From the NCBI GenBank assembly GCA_035295745.1, contig DATGIL010000102.1:496001-560000 (forward strand): a stretch of DNA of 64,000 bases. Direction: 5' to 3'. A program made the translations under genes and the position numbers. Shown here one piece after another: positions 16,402 through 25,533 of the stretch. The DNA comes from JAIQFL01 sp035295745. GTDB taxonomy: Bacteria > Acidobacteriota > Terriglobia > Bryobacterales > Bryobacteraceae. The first letter of the stretch is position 1; every line of letters begins with the position of its first letter. The notes beneath the pieces were generated by a model. That model was not told the origin of the DNA. It did not search any database and saw only the letters and a program-made list of their open reading frames with translations.

Positions 16402-17595
16402 ATGGACCTTAACTACAGCGACTCCGAACGCGCGTTTCGCGACGATCTCCGCGGCTGGCTCGCGGAAAACATTCCGGCCGATTGGCAGCGCCGCAGTGCC
16501 TCCGGCGAGTCCATGGAAGAGAATTTCGCGTACCTCCGCGCCTGGCAGAAAAAACTGCACGAAGCTGGATGGGCGGGTATCTCCTGGCCTCGCGAGTATG
16601 GCGGGCGCGGAGCTACAGTCATCGAACAGGTGATCTTCACCGAAGAGATGGCGCGTGCCTCGGCGCCCCCGATGGCCAACGTGCTGGGACTCACCCTCAT
16701 CGGTCCCACCATCATCGCGCACGGCACCGAAGCACAGAAGCAGCGCTTCCTCAGCAGGATTCTGAGCGCCGAAGAGATCTGGTGCCAGGGCTTCTCAGAG
16801 CCCAATGCCGGCTCCGATCTGGCCAATCTCTCCACCGAAGCCCGCCTTGAGGGCGACCACTTCGTCGTTAACGGACAGAAGGTGTGGAACAGCTATGGAT
16901 GGGCAGCCGATTGGTGTGAACTGGTCACCCGCACCGATCCCTCGGCCGCCAAACATCGCGGCCTCACCGTCCTGCTCGTCGATATGCACAGCCCCGGCGT
17001 GGAAGTTCGTCCGCTGCGCCAAATGACGGGCGAATCGGAATTCAACGAGCTCTTTTTTCAAGACGTCCGCGTGCCGGTTGAGAACGTGCTGGGCGCGGTG
17101 AATGACGGCTGGAACGTCGCTCTCGGTACGCTCATGCACGAGCGCGCCACGCTCGGGGCGGGATTGCATGTCCTCTACAAGCGGCAGTTCGACCGCCTGC
17201 TGGAACTCGCGCAGACTCTCTGCCGGCATGGCGCTCCCGCGATATGCGACCCCGTACTGAGGCAGAAACTCGCGCAGATCTACGCCGAAATCGAGGTCAT
17301 GCGCGTGAACCAGATGCGTTCCATCAGCCGCGTGAGCCAGAACGGAACCCCCGGTCCCGAAGGTTCTCTGCAGAAGCTCTTCTGGAGCGAACTCAATCAG
17401 CGGTTCCAGCAGGTAGCGCAGGAAGTCCTCGGTCCATTCGCGCAACTCGAAAAGGGCAGTCCCTTCGCCTTTGACGATGGCCAGTGGGCGTACTCGTATC
17501 TCCGCGCTCGCGGCAACACCATCGAGGCCGGCACCTCGGAGGTGCAGCGCAACATCATCGGCCACTTTGTCCTCGGCCTGCCGAGGAGCTACTGA
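16402..17595 (+). CDS. acyl-CoA dehydrogenase (catalytic-type subunit)
   Basis: 397 aa from ATG 16402. The three-domain ACAD pattern is complete: the helical N-terminus with ISWPREYGGRGAT, the FAD/substrate middle domain QGFSEPNAGSDLANL and DHFVVNGQKVWNS, and the C-terminal RGNTIEAGTSEVQRNIIG. The glutamate in IEAGT is the expected catalytic base. It would introduce the alpha,beta double bond into an acyl-CoA and pass electrons to ETF. A second ACAD follows after about 140 bp. Confidence 0.93.
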   Translation: MDLNYSDSERAFRDDLRGWLAENIPADWQRRSASGESMEENFAYLRAWQKKLHEAGWAGISWPREYGGRGATVIEQVIFTEEMARASAPPMANVLGLTLIGPTIIAHGTEAQKQRFLSRILSAEEIWCQGFSEPNAGSDLANLSTEARLEGDHFVVNGQKVWNSYGWAADWCELVTRTDPSAAKHRGLTVLLVDMHSPGVEVRPLRQMTGESEFNELFFQDVRVPVENVLGAVNDGWNVALGTLMHERATLGAGLHVLYKRQFDRLLELAQTLCRHGAPAICDPVLRQKLAQIYAEIEVMRVNQMRSISRVSQNGTPGPEGSLQKLFWSELNQRFQQVAQEVLGPFAQLEKGSPFAFDDGQWAYSYLRARGNTIEAGTSEVQRNIIGHFVLGLPRSY

Positions 17596-17605
17596 TATGC
17601 CAGGC

Positions 17606-17660
17606 GTGGCGCAAACACTCCTGTTTGCCGCGTCGGGACTCATCTCGACGCTTTTCGAGG
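17606..17660 (+). repeat. two-hairpin interspersed repeat, solo copy (family A)
   Basis: Starts GTGGC, then hairpin 1 GCAAACA-CTCC-TGTTTGC, then hairpin 2 CGTCGGGA-CTCA-TCTCGACG (one G-T wobble), then CTTTTCGAGG. The same layout recurs at 48007-48197 (inverted pair), 49893-50079 (inverted pair) and 53853-53908 (solo). It sits between the two ACAD genes, where it could affect relative mRNA levels. Confidence 0.9.
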
Positions 17661-17734
17661 TAGCTGCCAAGTCGCGGCGACAGCCCGTCGGTGACCTTGC
17701 TCTACTTGACGCCACCAACCCCTAGGACACTCCT

Positions 17735-18871
17735 ATGCAATTCGGACTCACCGAAACCCAGCAGATCCTGAAGAATACGGCGCGCGACTTCTTCCCCAAC
17801 GAGTGTCCCATCGCAGAAGTGCGCCGCCTCATGGAGATCGACGGAGCCTACGACCCCTCTCTCTGGCGCAAGATCGCGAGCCATGGCTGGACCGGCATTC
17901 TCTTCGACGAAGACTCGGGAGGCATGGGACTCGGCCTCGTCGAAGCCGCAGTCGCCGCCGAGGAGATGGGCCGCGCGCTCCTTCCCGGCCCCTATTTCTC
18001 GACCGTCTTCCTCGCCGGTCCTCTGCTCGACGCACTTCCGCGAGGCCGACATCATCTGCCCGCCATCTGCGAAGGCCGCTGCCGCGCCACTGTCGCGCTG
18101 CTCGAGGAAAGCGCTTGCTGGCAGCCTTCCGCCGTCGAATTGAAACTGCGCAACGGCCGCCTCAACGGCACTAAGCTCCTCGTGACCGACGCGGGCTCAG
18201 CCGATCTGATCTTTTGTGTTGCACGTTCTGGGAGCGATCTAGCGATCGCGAGTGTCTCTGCTTCCGACCCAGGTGTTTCCATTGGCCGCATGCCCTCGAT
18301 CGATCGCACCCGCCAGTTGTACTCGGTGACCTTCGACGATGTTCCCGCTGACGTGCTTGCGCGAGGCCAGGAGGCCCAGTCCGCTCTCGCCCGCGCCCTC
18401 GATGTTGCCACTTTGGCCCTGGCTGCCGAGATGGTGGGCGGCATGCAGCGCATTCTCGACCTCACCGTCGAGTACGCCAAGACCCGCAAGCAGTTCGGCA
18501 AGCCAATCGGACAGTTTCAAGCCGTCCAGCACCAGTGCGCCGACATGATGCTGCTGACCGAAAGTTCGCGTTCCGCAGTCTACTACGCCGCGTGGGCGCT
18601 CGACCAGGGAGCCGCCGAAGCCTGCATGGCGGTCTCCATCGCCAAGTCATACGCCAGCGATGCGTACCGCGAGGTGGGCAATCGCGGGATCCAGGTGCAT
18701 GGCGGCATGGGATTCACCTGGGAGAACGACATTCACCTCTACTACCGCCGCGCCAAGGCCTCGGAAATCGCGTTCGGCGATGCCATCTTCCATCGCGAGC
18801 GCATCGCGCGCACCGTGATCGATGAGCGCGTCGCTCAGGAGTCCGCTTTGGGCGCATCCAGAAGCATGTAG
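17735..18871 (+). CDS. acyl-CoA dehydrogenase, second subunit without the usual catalytic Glu
   Basis: 378 aa. The N-terminal GLTETQQILKNTARDF and WTGILFDEDSGGMGLGL and the C-terminal YAKTRKQFGKPIGQFQAVQH and GIQVHGGMGFTWENDIHLYYRR place it in the ACAD family. Instead of the YEGT/EAGT catalytic segment it has GFTWENDIHL. Paired ACADs in which only one partner keeps the base are known from steroid-degrading alpha2beta2 enzymes (ChsE-type), so I infer a heteromer with the 16402 product. The 3' end overlaps the convergent thioesterase gene by 37 bp. Confidence 0.88.
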   Translation: MQFGLTETQQILKNTARDFFPNECPIAEVRRLMEIDGAYDPSLWRKIASHGWTGILFDEDSGGMGLGLVEAAVAAEEMGRALLPGPYFSTVFLAGPLLDALPRGRHHLPAICEGRCRATVALLEESACWQPSAVELKLRNGRLNGTKLLVTDAGSADLIFCVARSGSDLAIASVSASDPGVSIGRMPSIDRTRQLYSVTFDDVPADVLARGQEAQSALARALDVATLALAAEMVGGMQRILDLTVEYAKTRKQFGKPIGQFQAVQHQCADMMLLTESSRSAVYYAAWALDQGAAEACMAVSIAKSYASDAYREVGNRGIQVHGGMGFTWENDIHLYYRRAKASEIAFGDAIFHRERIARTVIDERVAQESALGASRSM

Positions 18872-19266
18872 GTCACGATCGCGAGCCCCACACTCCGCCG
18901 ATGCTCATCCGAAAGATCCACCTGTCCAACGCAGATACGGGAACCGATCCGCACCAGCCGGGAACGAGCGCGCAGCCGCCCGGCCGTCACCGGACGAAAG
19001 TAGTTGACCTTCAACTCCACCGTGGTGAAGCGTCGCGAGCCTCCGAAGTGGTGCTGCAGCGCGCAGCCTACGGCTGCATCGGCGATGCTCGCCGTGACCC
19101 CGCCGTGCACCGCGCCCGCACTGTTCAACAACTCGGGACGAATGCGAACCTGAAGCGTAATCCCGTCCTTATGGGCGCGCACCAGTTCCAGTCCCACCAG
19201 TTCATTGAAGGCGTGCCGCAGCAGGAAGTCCCAGTTTTTCGTGGAAGTTTTTTTCGGGCGATCCAA
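18835..19266 (-). CDS. PaaI-type hotdog-fold thioesterase
   Basis: 143 aa. The motif LLNSAGAVHGGVTASIADAAVG is the active-site region of PaaI/YbgC-like acyl-CoA thioesterases (HGG followed by an Asp in the helix); VELKVNYFRPVTAG follows as usual. The start appears to be TTG 19266 with AGGA just upstream and a TAAAAT -10-like element about 9 nt before. It would hydrolyse an acyl- or aryl-CoA made or used by the surrounding enzymes. It is convergent with the ACAD gene (37-bp overlap) and divergent from the SDR. Confidence 0.85.
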   Translation of the reverse strand: MDRPKKTSTKNWDFLLRHAFNELVGLELVRAHKDGITLQVRIRPELLNSAGAVHGGVTASIADAAVGCALQHHFGGSRRFTTVELKVNYFRPVTAGRLRARSRLVRIGSRICVGQVDLSDEHRRSVGLAIVTYMLLDAPKADS

Positions 19267-19297
19267 GTCCTGGTGATTTTAGCATTGTCGAGGCGAA

Positions 19298-20065
19298 ATG
19301 AAAATGACGAGCCCTGTTTTGAAAGATAAGGTCGCAGTGGTCACAGGCGCGAGCCGCGGTATTGGCCGGGCAATCGCCCAGGCCTTTGCTCGCGAAGGCG
19401 CCGCCGTAGTGATTTGCGGCCGCAAGCAGGAAACGCTGGAGCAGGTGAAAGCGGAAACCACTAGCGTTCCCGGCACGATCCATCCGCACGCCTGTCACGT
19501 AGGGCGTGCCGATCAGATCCGCAGCCTGGTGGATGCCTGCCATCGCGAGTTCGGCCGCATCGACATCCTGGTGAACAATGCCGCGACCAACATCGCGCAG
19601 GAGCCCGTGCTGCAGATCGATGAGGCCAAGTTCGACAAGATGGTGGAGATCAACTTGAAGAGCGCCTTTCGTCTGATCCAGGCCATGGCTCCGGGCATGT
19701 GCGAGCGCGGTTGGGGATCGATCATTAACATTGCGTCGATTTCCGGCGTACGGCCCCAATATCTAGGTATGCTCTACAGCATGACGAAAGCGGCACTGAT
19801 CATGATGACGCAATCGTACGCGCTTGAACTGGGACCGCGCGGGGTTCGTGTGAATGCCATTGCCCCCGGCATGATCCAGACCGTTCTGAGTGAATATTAC
19901 TGGAAGGACGACGCGCGGCGCGAGAAGATCCTCGAAGAGCAACCTATCAAGCACCTCGGCCAGCCTGAAGAGATCGCCGAGCTGGCCCTCCTGCTGGCGA
20001 GCGACCGCGGCTCCTACATCACCGGCCAGACGATGATCGTGGATGGCGGCCGGCTGCTGCCCTGA
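19298..20065 (+). CDS. short-chain dehydrogenase/reductase (FabG-like)
   Basis: 255 aa classical SDR. The cofactor motif is TGASRGIG (residues 16-23), then NNAATN, the serine in IINIASISG and the active pair YSMTK (Tyr160, Lys164), ending with the glycine-rich ITGQTMIVDGGRLLP. It reduces or oxidises a 3-oxo/3-hydroxy group, here probably an acyl-CoA intermediate. A start six bases downstream (MTSPVL) is also possible. The next SDR begins 4 nt after the stop. Confidence 0.9.
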   Translation: MKMTSPVLKDKVAVVTGASRGIGRAIAQAFAREGAAVVICGRKQETLEQVKAETTSVPGTIHPHACHVGRADQIRSLVDACHREFGRIDILVNNAATNIAQEPVLQIDEAKFDKMVEINLKSAFRLIQAMAPGMCERGWGSIINIASISGVRPQYLGMLYSMTKAALIMMTQSYALELGPRGVRVNAIAPGMIQTVLSEYYWKDDARREKILEEQPIKHLGQPEEIAELALLLASDRGSYITGQTMIVDGGRLLP

Positions 20066-20069
20066 TCGT

Positions 20070-20840
20070 ATGACCGTTCGAGACAAAGTCGTAGTCGTTA
20101 CCGGAGGCGCCGAAGGAATCGGCCGCGCATTATGCCGCCGCTTTGCCTCCGAAGGCGCGCGTGCGGTAATCGTTGTCGATTTGAACGCCGCGGGCGCTGC
20201 GGAGGTGGCTAGCGAGATCGGAGGATCGGCCCTTCCCGCCGATGTCTCGTGCGAGGCCGATATCGCCGCGGTCGTTCACTCCGTGACCGAGCAACATGGC
20301 GCGATCGATCTCTTCTGTTCGAACGCCGGGATCATCATTGAGGGCGGAGTCGAGGTGCCGGACGACGCGTGGCAGTCGATCTGGGGCGTGAACGTGATGG
20401 CACACCTGTACGCCGCCCGCGCCGTGCTTCCCGGAATGCTCGCGCGCGGCAGCGGCTATCTGCTACAGACCGTCTCCGCGGCCGGACTCCTCTCGCAGAT
20501 CGGCTCCGCGCCGTACGCTGTCACCAAGCATGCCGCACTCGCGCTCGCCGAGTGGCTGGCGATTGCGCATGGCGATCAAGGGATCAAGGTTTCGGTGCTC
20601 TGTCCACAAGGCGTGCGGACGAACATGCTGCTCCGGCCCCGTCCCGGCGGAGAGTCGTTCTTGATGGCCACCGCGATCCAGCCGGAGGATGTGGCGCAAG
20701 CCGCGATCGAAGGACTGGCTGACGAACGATTCCTGATTCTGCCGCACCCGGAAGTGGCCGAATACTTCCGCCGCAAGGGTTCAGACTACGATCGGTGGCT
20801 CCGCGGCATGCGCCGCTTGCAGGCGTCGACCAACAAATAG
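20070..20840 (+). CDS. short-chain dehydrogenase/reductase
   Basis: 256 aa. TGGAEGIG is at residues 11-18, CSNAGI takes the place of NNAG, and the catalytic pair is YAVTK (Tyr149, Lys153). The C-terminal part (FRRKGSDYDRWLRGMRRLQ) is extended and basic, as in SDRs of fatty-acyl or sterol pathways. I took ATG 20070 rather than 20043 because the longer start overlaps the previous SDR. Substrate unknown; the cluster suggests hydroxyacyl-CoA or an alcohol. Confidence 0.88.
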   Translation: MTVRDKVVVVTGGAEGIGRALCRRFASEGARAVIVVDLNAAGAAEVASEIGGSALPADVSCEADIAAVVHSVTEQHGAIDLFCSNAGIIIEGGVEVPDDAWQSIWGVNVMAHLYAARAVLPGMLARGSGYLLQTVSAAGLLSQIGSAPYAVTKHAALALAEWLAIAHGDQGIKVSVLCPQGVRTNMLLRPRPGGESFLMATAIQPEDVAQAAIEGLADERFLILPHPEVAEYFRRKGSDYDRWLRGMRRLQASTNK

Positions 20841-20886
20841 TTGCCAGACGTAGCGCATCTACTCGCATTCCATCCACGAAGCCAGT

Positions 20887-20952
20887 GCGCTCGAACTCGG
20901 ACCGCGCGGGGTCCGCGTGAACGCCATGGCTCCCGGCGCGCTGCCTCGCTGA
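20887..20952 (+). pseudogene. fragment of a short-chain dehydrogenase gene
   Basis: One open frame reads ALELGPRGVRVNAMAPGA and then stops. It closely matches the first SDR at about 19821-19874 (LELGPRGVRVNAIAPGM) at the DNA level as well. No start, cofactor motif or active site is nearby, so this is a leftover of a duplicated SDR between the second SDR and the permease. Confidence 0.7.
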
Positions 20953-21034
20953 GCGTAACCTTTCCGCCCCGGTGGAGTATTGACCTTTTTGCGAACTCTC
21001 GCCCTTCATCGGTCGTAGTAGGTTTAGAGGCCAA

Positions 21035-23593
21035 ATGCTGAAACTGGGCAGTACGTTGCGATACACCTTCAGGCAGTTCCGGAAATCGCCGGTATTTACC
21101 GCCGCGGCCACCTTGACGCTGGCTCTGGGAATCGGTGGGACCACCGCGATCTTCACCATAATCCACGCGGTGATGTTGCGTTCCTTGCCTGTGGCGGACC
21201 CGGCGCTGCTCTATCGCGTCGGCGATGGCGACGATTGCTGCGTGGAAGGCGGCCCGCAGGATCGCTGGGGAATGTACTCCTATCCTCTCTTCGAGCGGCT
21301 CAAAGCGTCGTCGCCGGAGTTCGACGAGATCGCGGCCTTCCAGGCCGGTGGCCAGCGTGTCAGCGCGCGGCGTGAGGGCAGCTCACTGGCGGCGAAGCCT
21401 CTCCGCTCCGAGTATGTGACCGGCAATTATTTCTCGACGCTCGGCGTGCGGCCGTTCGGCGGAAGGCTGCTCTCTGCTGACGATGACCGTCCATCTGCTC
21501 CGCCGGTGGTGGTGATGAGCCATCAGACATGGCAGACCGAATACGGCGGGGACGCGTCGGTGGTTGGCTCGACCTTCGTGGTCGAGGGCCACCCCTTCAC
21601 AGTAATCGGTGTTGCGCCGCCGGGATTCTTTGGCGAAACTCTGCGTGGCGATCCGCCCGCGATCTGGATCCCGCTGCAACAGGAGCCGCTAATCGCCGGC
21701 GACGGCGCGCTGCTGCATCAATCGGTGGGAGCGTGGCTGCGCGTCATCGGCCGGTTACATCCGGGCACTGCCACCGCCGCCATCGCTCCGCGGCTGACCG
21801 GCGTGCTGCGGCAGTGGATCGCACACGATTCCGGTTATCCCTCCAACTGGATGCCGGATATCCTTCGCACGCTACCCAACCAGGTCATCAACGTGGTTCC
21901 CGCAGGCGGGGGTGTCGCCGAAATGAAGGAGTCGTATGGGCGCAGCCTCCAGATCCTGCTGGGGGTCTGCGGTATGGTGCTGCTCATCGCGTGTGCCAAC
22001 GTTGCCAACCTGCTCCTGGCGCGTGCGGTCGCCCGGCGGGGGCAGACTGCGCTTAGGCTGGCGTTGGGAGCGAGCCGCCGCCAAATCATTGGCCAGGCGC
22101 TGTTCGAGTCGGTCCTGTTTGCGATTGGCGGTGGAATCGCCGGCCTCGTGGTCGCCGTGCTTGCCGCCCGTTTGCTGCTCGCCCTGGCATTTCGTGGCGC
22201 CAGTTTCATTCCCCTCAGTACGCTGCCGTCTCCGCTCGTCCTCGCTTTCGCATTTGCCGTATCCCTCCTGACGGGTATCCTCTTTGGCGCGGCGCCGGCC
22301 TGGTTCGCCACCCGTACCGATCCTCTGGAAGCCCTGCGAGGCGCGGGCCGCAGCACCGCCGACGGTGCTTCGTTGACGCGAAAGGCGCTCCTGATCGTGC
22401 AGGCGGCTCTCTCCGTCGTCTTGGTGGCAGGCGCTACCATGATGGCGCGCAGCCTCGACAAACTTGAACACCAGCAATTCGGATTTCGCACCGATGGCCG
22501 CGTGCTGGTGTCATTGAACCGGCCCCCGGCAACTTACACTCAGCCGCAATTAGCTGCGCTTTACCGCCAGATTCAAGACGGCGTGAATCGACTGCCAGGT
22601 GTGACCGGATCGGGCCTTGCCTTGTACAACCCGCTCACCGACAACTGGGGCGAACTCATCTTCGTGTCCGGCCATCCTCCAGCCAAGATGAGCGGAGACT
22701 CGGGCTCCTCGTGGGACCGAGTGAGCGCCGAGTACCTGCAAAACCTCGGGGTGACGCTGGCCCGTGGACGCTATTTCGCTGCCAGCGACACCGAAACCAC
22801 CGAACCGGTGGCCATTGTGAATGAGGCCTTCGTGAAGCGCTTCTTCCGCAGTGACGAAGATCCCATTGGCCAGCATTTCGGCCTCGATATGCCGGAGAAT
22901 GCCGGCACGTTCCGCATCATCGGCATCGCGCACGACGCCAAGTTCGCGGGCTTTGCCCTGCGCAGTCCGGCGCGCCCCATGTTTTTCGTTCCGCTGGCGC
23001 AGACAGTCCCATACAAAGACCCCCTTCTCAAGAGAATCGAGCTGGCATCCCACTTCGCCAGTGGCATCCTGCTGGTGACGAATGCCGCGCCGGGCGCAAT
23101 CGAGCCGCTGATGACTCGCGTCCTGACAGGCGTGGACCCTAATCTCACCATCAACAGCGTGCGGACCATTGAGCAACAGTTGGAACTGTCGTTCGGCCAG
23201 GAACGCACGGTATCGAGTCTGGCGGGGCTCTTCGGCCTCGTGGCGCTGTTGCTCGCAGCCGTGGGACTCTATGGAGTGACGGCCTACACCGTTGCGCAGC
23301 GCACCAATGAGATCGGCATCCGCATGGCACTGGGCGCCGACCGCGCCACGGTAGTGAACTACGTTCTCCGTGAGGCCTTGATGCGTGTCGTACTCGGGCT
23401 GGCGCTGGGAATTCCGCTGGCCATCGGCGCGGGACGGCTGATCAGCAACCAACTCTACCAGGTTTCGTTCTGGGACCCGGTCGCGCTGGCGGTAGCAGCG
23501 GGTGCCCTCGCCGCCTGCTCCGCCGTGGCCGCGATGATCCCGGCCAGCGTGGCCGCCTCCATATCGCCCATGACCGCACTCCGGACCGAGTAG
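21035..23593 (+). CDS. orphan MacB/FtsX-type permease (ADOP family)
   Basis: 852 aa. It begins LRYTFRQFRKSPVFTAAATL, a first membrane helix and a MacB-like periplasmic core (SYPLFERLK region). Two FtsX permease modules follow: one around LLGVCGMVLLIACANVANLL and ARRGQTALRLALGASRRQI, and one near the end with LFGLVALLLAAVGLYGVTAY and EIGIRMALGADR. This duplicated architecture without an ATP-binding partner is the acidobacterial duplicated orphan permease type. Unlike the other two copies here it has no extra N-terminal prefix. AGAGG lies 4-5 nt before the ATG. Confidence 0.9.
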   Translation: MLKLGSTLRYTFRQFRKSPVFTAAATLTLALGIGGTTAIFTIIHAVMLRSLPVADPALLYRVGDGDDCCVEGGPQDRWGMYSYPLFERLKASSPEFDEIAAFQAGGQRVSARREGSSLAAKPLRSEYVTGNYFSTLGVRPFGGRLLSADDDRPSAPPVVVMSHQTWQTEYGGDASVVGSTFVVEGHPFTVIGVAPPGFFGETLRGDPPAIWIPLQQEPLIAGDGALLHQSVGAWLRVIGRLHPGTATAAIAPRLTGVLRQWIAHDSGYPSNWMPDILRTLPNQVINVVPAGGGVAEMKESYGRSLQILLGVCGMVLLIACANVANLLLARAVARRGQTALRLALGASRRQIIGQALFESVLFAIGGGIAGLVVAVLAARLLLALAFRGASFIPLSTLPSPLVLAFAFAVSLLTGILFGAAPAWFATRTDPLEALRGAGRSTADGASLTRKALLIVQAALSVVLVAGATMMARSLDKLEHQQFGFRTDGRVLVSLNRPPATYTQPQLAALYRQIQDGVNRLPGVTGSGLALYNPLTDNWGELIFVSGHPPAKMSGDSGSSWDRVSAEYLQNLGVTLARGRYFAASDTETTEPVAIVNEAFVKRFFRSDEDPIGQHFGLDMPENAGTFRIIGIAHDAKFAGFALRSPARPMFFVPLAQTVPYKDPLLKRIELASHFASGILLVTNAAPGAIEPLMTRVLTGVDPNLTINSVRTIEQQLELSFGQERTVSSLAGLFGLVALLLAAVGLYGVTAYTVAQRTNEIGIRMALGADRATVVNYVLREALMRVVLGLALGIPLAIGAGRLISNQLYQVSFWDPVALAVAAGALAACSAVAAMIPASVAASISPMTALRTE

Positions 23594-23622
23594 CCAATCC
23601 TGCGCAATGGCGGGTTCTGCAA

Positions 23623-25533
23623 CTACAGTGACCAGTCCTCATTGAAGAAGCCCGCGCTCCGCACTTTGCCTGTCGCGATGTCAATCATCGCCCAGTCGGG
23701 CAGCTTCGGTGTTTGCAAAGAGTTGCTCTTGGCGGCGTAGTCGGCGAAAGTGAAGCCGCTGTTTAAGACGACGTACTTCTTCGGATTCAGGGGATTCGGA
23801 AAGATCAGAATCGGTGCGACCCCTTCCTTCGGCCACTTGACCGGCAGCCGATCCATGATCCGCGCCAGGATCCGGTTACTCCCCGGGTCGCCCCACAAGA
23901 TGAGATTGCTCGACGCAATATCGGCATCCGTTACGTCGCGATCATCGCGCACCTGCGCATCGCCGCGGAACTGCCGGCGCCACTCGAAGATCGCCTTCTG
24001 CTCTTGCGCCTTCACCCAGGCTGCGATAGCCGGCGCCTGCGGCGTACCGGTCGGTGAGACGAACAGAAAATTATCCAGGAACGCATCGTCCACCGGACCT
24101 TGCACGCCGTGGTGCTTGTGTAGCCCGGGAATCTCCGCGCTCTCCACCACTGTCCATTGATTGCCGGCCTTCCGGAAATGCGCTACCCACGAGCGGTCGG
24201 AGAACGGTCCTGGGGCCGTCAGCTTCTGCCCATTGATGGCTACTACCGGACGATGCGCCACGTCGAGCGGACAACCTCCAGTTCCCATCTCCAACGTGAA
24301 TGCCGCGACGTTGCTCGTCTCCACGTCCACCGCACTATCGCCCGCGATGGAAGCGTTCAGACGCGCGCGCTCCCAATGCTTGTCAAGCGCGTCCACAGTC
24401 ACCCACTTCATGCGGTTATACGCCAATGTCCAGGTAGTGAAGCGGACCTTCCGGGGATACGGATCGCGGCCGGCTTCCGCGATCGCATCCAGCATTGCCG
24501 CAATTTGGATTTTCGAATCGGGATGGTATTTGTGCGCCGTCTGCGGCCCCACCACGCGCGTCAGGCGCATGCCCTCTTCGGCCATCGCCTGTTCCATCAT
24601 GTCGGCTGCCTGCTTCTGCGGGTCGATCTCGCCGTTGTAGGCGATCGTCGTGGTGTTGTACAGGTTGGCCGCATAGTCCGTGGCGTCGTACAGGTGCCAC
24701 AGCTTTTGCTCCCACCATGGAGGCGCGCCTTCGCCCGTGAGTTTTAGCTTCTGATACTGCGCCGTCTCGCTGAACCCCGCGCCCGGAGCCACCGCGGCCC
24801 ACAACCCGGCGAAATGCGCGCCGATGTGCCATGCGGTAGCGCCGCCCATGCTGAAGCCACGATCGATGACGCGGTTCTCATCGATCGCATACTGGCGCTT
24901 GACCGCGTCGAGCGCTTCGAAGAGGTCCACTTCGCCCGCGAACTTGCTGGCATTGCAGAACCGCCCATACAGGTGCAGCACGATCGTGTCACGCGGCGAG
25001 AACTCGCCCGGGTTACGCATGCGGTCGGCCAGGAAGTTGACCTCGCTGAGCGTCTCGCTCCGGCCATGGAACCATGTGTCCAGTCTCCATCGGTGCGCGG
25101 CGGCCGGCGAATAGGAAGGCGGCACCACCAGCCCGTACGGCTGGACGCTCTGGTCGATTTTCGACCGGTAGCCTCGAACCACCAACCCGGTCGCTGTGGT
25201 CCATGGAGCCTTTCCATCGGCAAGTTGGGCCGCGCGCTCCTCGCCGCGTTCCAACAGATTCTTCGCCTTGGCAAACTCGTCCGCCTTGAAGAACTCGTTG
25301 TACTGGAGCGCGTACCGCACAGCTTCGTGAAAGATCAGGAGGTCGGGCAGCAGCGGATGGTTGGGCGCGATCTTATCGATCGATGCGCGCAAATGATGCA
25401 GACCAGCCTCCAGTTCAGCACGCGTCTGCGCCGGCAACTCGACACCTGGAGGCGGGACCGTCTTCGGCGGCGCGGCCGCGTTCTGCGCCAGACCAGCAGC
25501 AGCACTGAGAACCGATAGGGCAAGCAGTCTCAT
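23623..25533 (-). CDS. exported alpha/beta-hydrolase-fold peptidase/esterase, paralog A
   Basis: 636 aa from ATG 25533, giving the signal peptide MRLLALSVLSAAAGLAQN; the frame is open further upstream but that part is antisense to nothing useful and overlaps paralog B. A helical N-terminal domain (about 40-150) precedes a hydrolase core with the nucleophile elbow DRGFSMGGATAWHIG; candidate acid and His are in YNGEIDPQK and AHKYHPDS. The C-terminal third is beta-rich. It resembles prolyl-oligopeptidase/acetyl-xylan-esterase-like proteins; substrate unknown. Its ATG overlaps the stop of paralog B (TGATG). Confidence 0.78.
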   Translation of the reverse strand: MRLLALSVLSAAAGLAQNAAAPPKTVPPPGVELPAQTRAELEAGLHHLRASIDKIAPNHPLLPDLLIFHEAVRYALQYNEFFKADEFAKAKNLLERGEERAAQLADGKAPWTTATGLVVRGYRSKIDQSVQPYGLVVPPSYSPAAAHRWRLDTWFHGRSETLSEVNFLADRMRNPGEFSPRDTIVLHLYGRFCNASKFAGEVDLFEALDAVKRQYAIDENRVIDRGFSMGGATAWHIGAHFAGLWAAVAPGAGFSETAQYQKLKLTGEGAPPWWEQKLWHLYDATDYAANLYNTTTIAYNGEIDPQKQAADMMEQAMAEEGMRLTRVVGPQTAHKYHPDSKIQIAAMLDAIAEAGRDPYPRKVRFTTWTLAYNRMKWVTVDALDKHWERARLNASIAGDSAVDVETSNVAAFTLEMGTGGCPLDVAHRPVVAINGQKLTAPGPFSDRSWVAHFRKAGNQWTVVESAEIPGLHKHHGVQGPVDDAFLDNFLFVSPTGTPQAPAIAAWVKAQEQKAIFEWRRQFRGDAQVRDDRDVTDADIASSNLILWGDPGSNRILARIMDRLPVKWPKEGVAPILIFPNPLNPKKYVVLNSGFTFADYAAKSNSLQTPKLPDWAMIDIATGKVRSAGFFNEDWSL

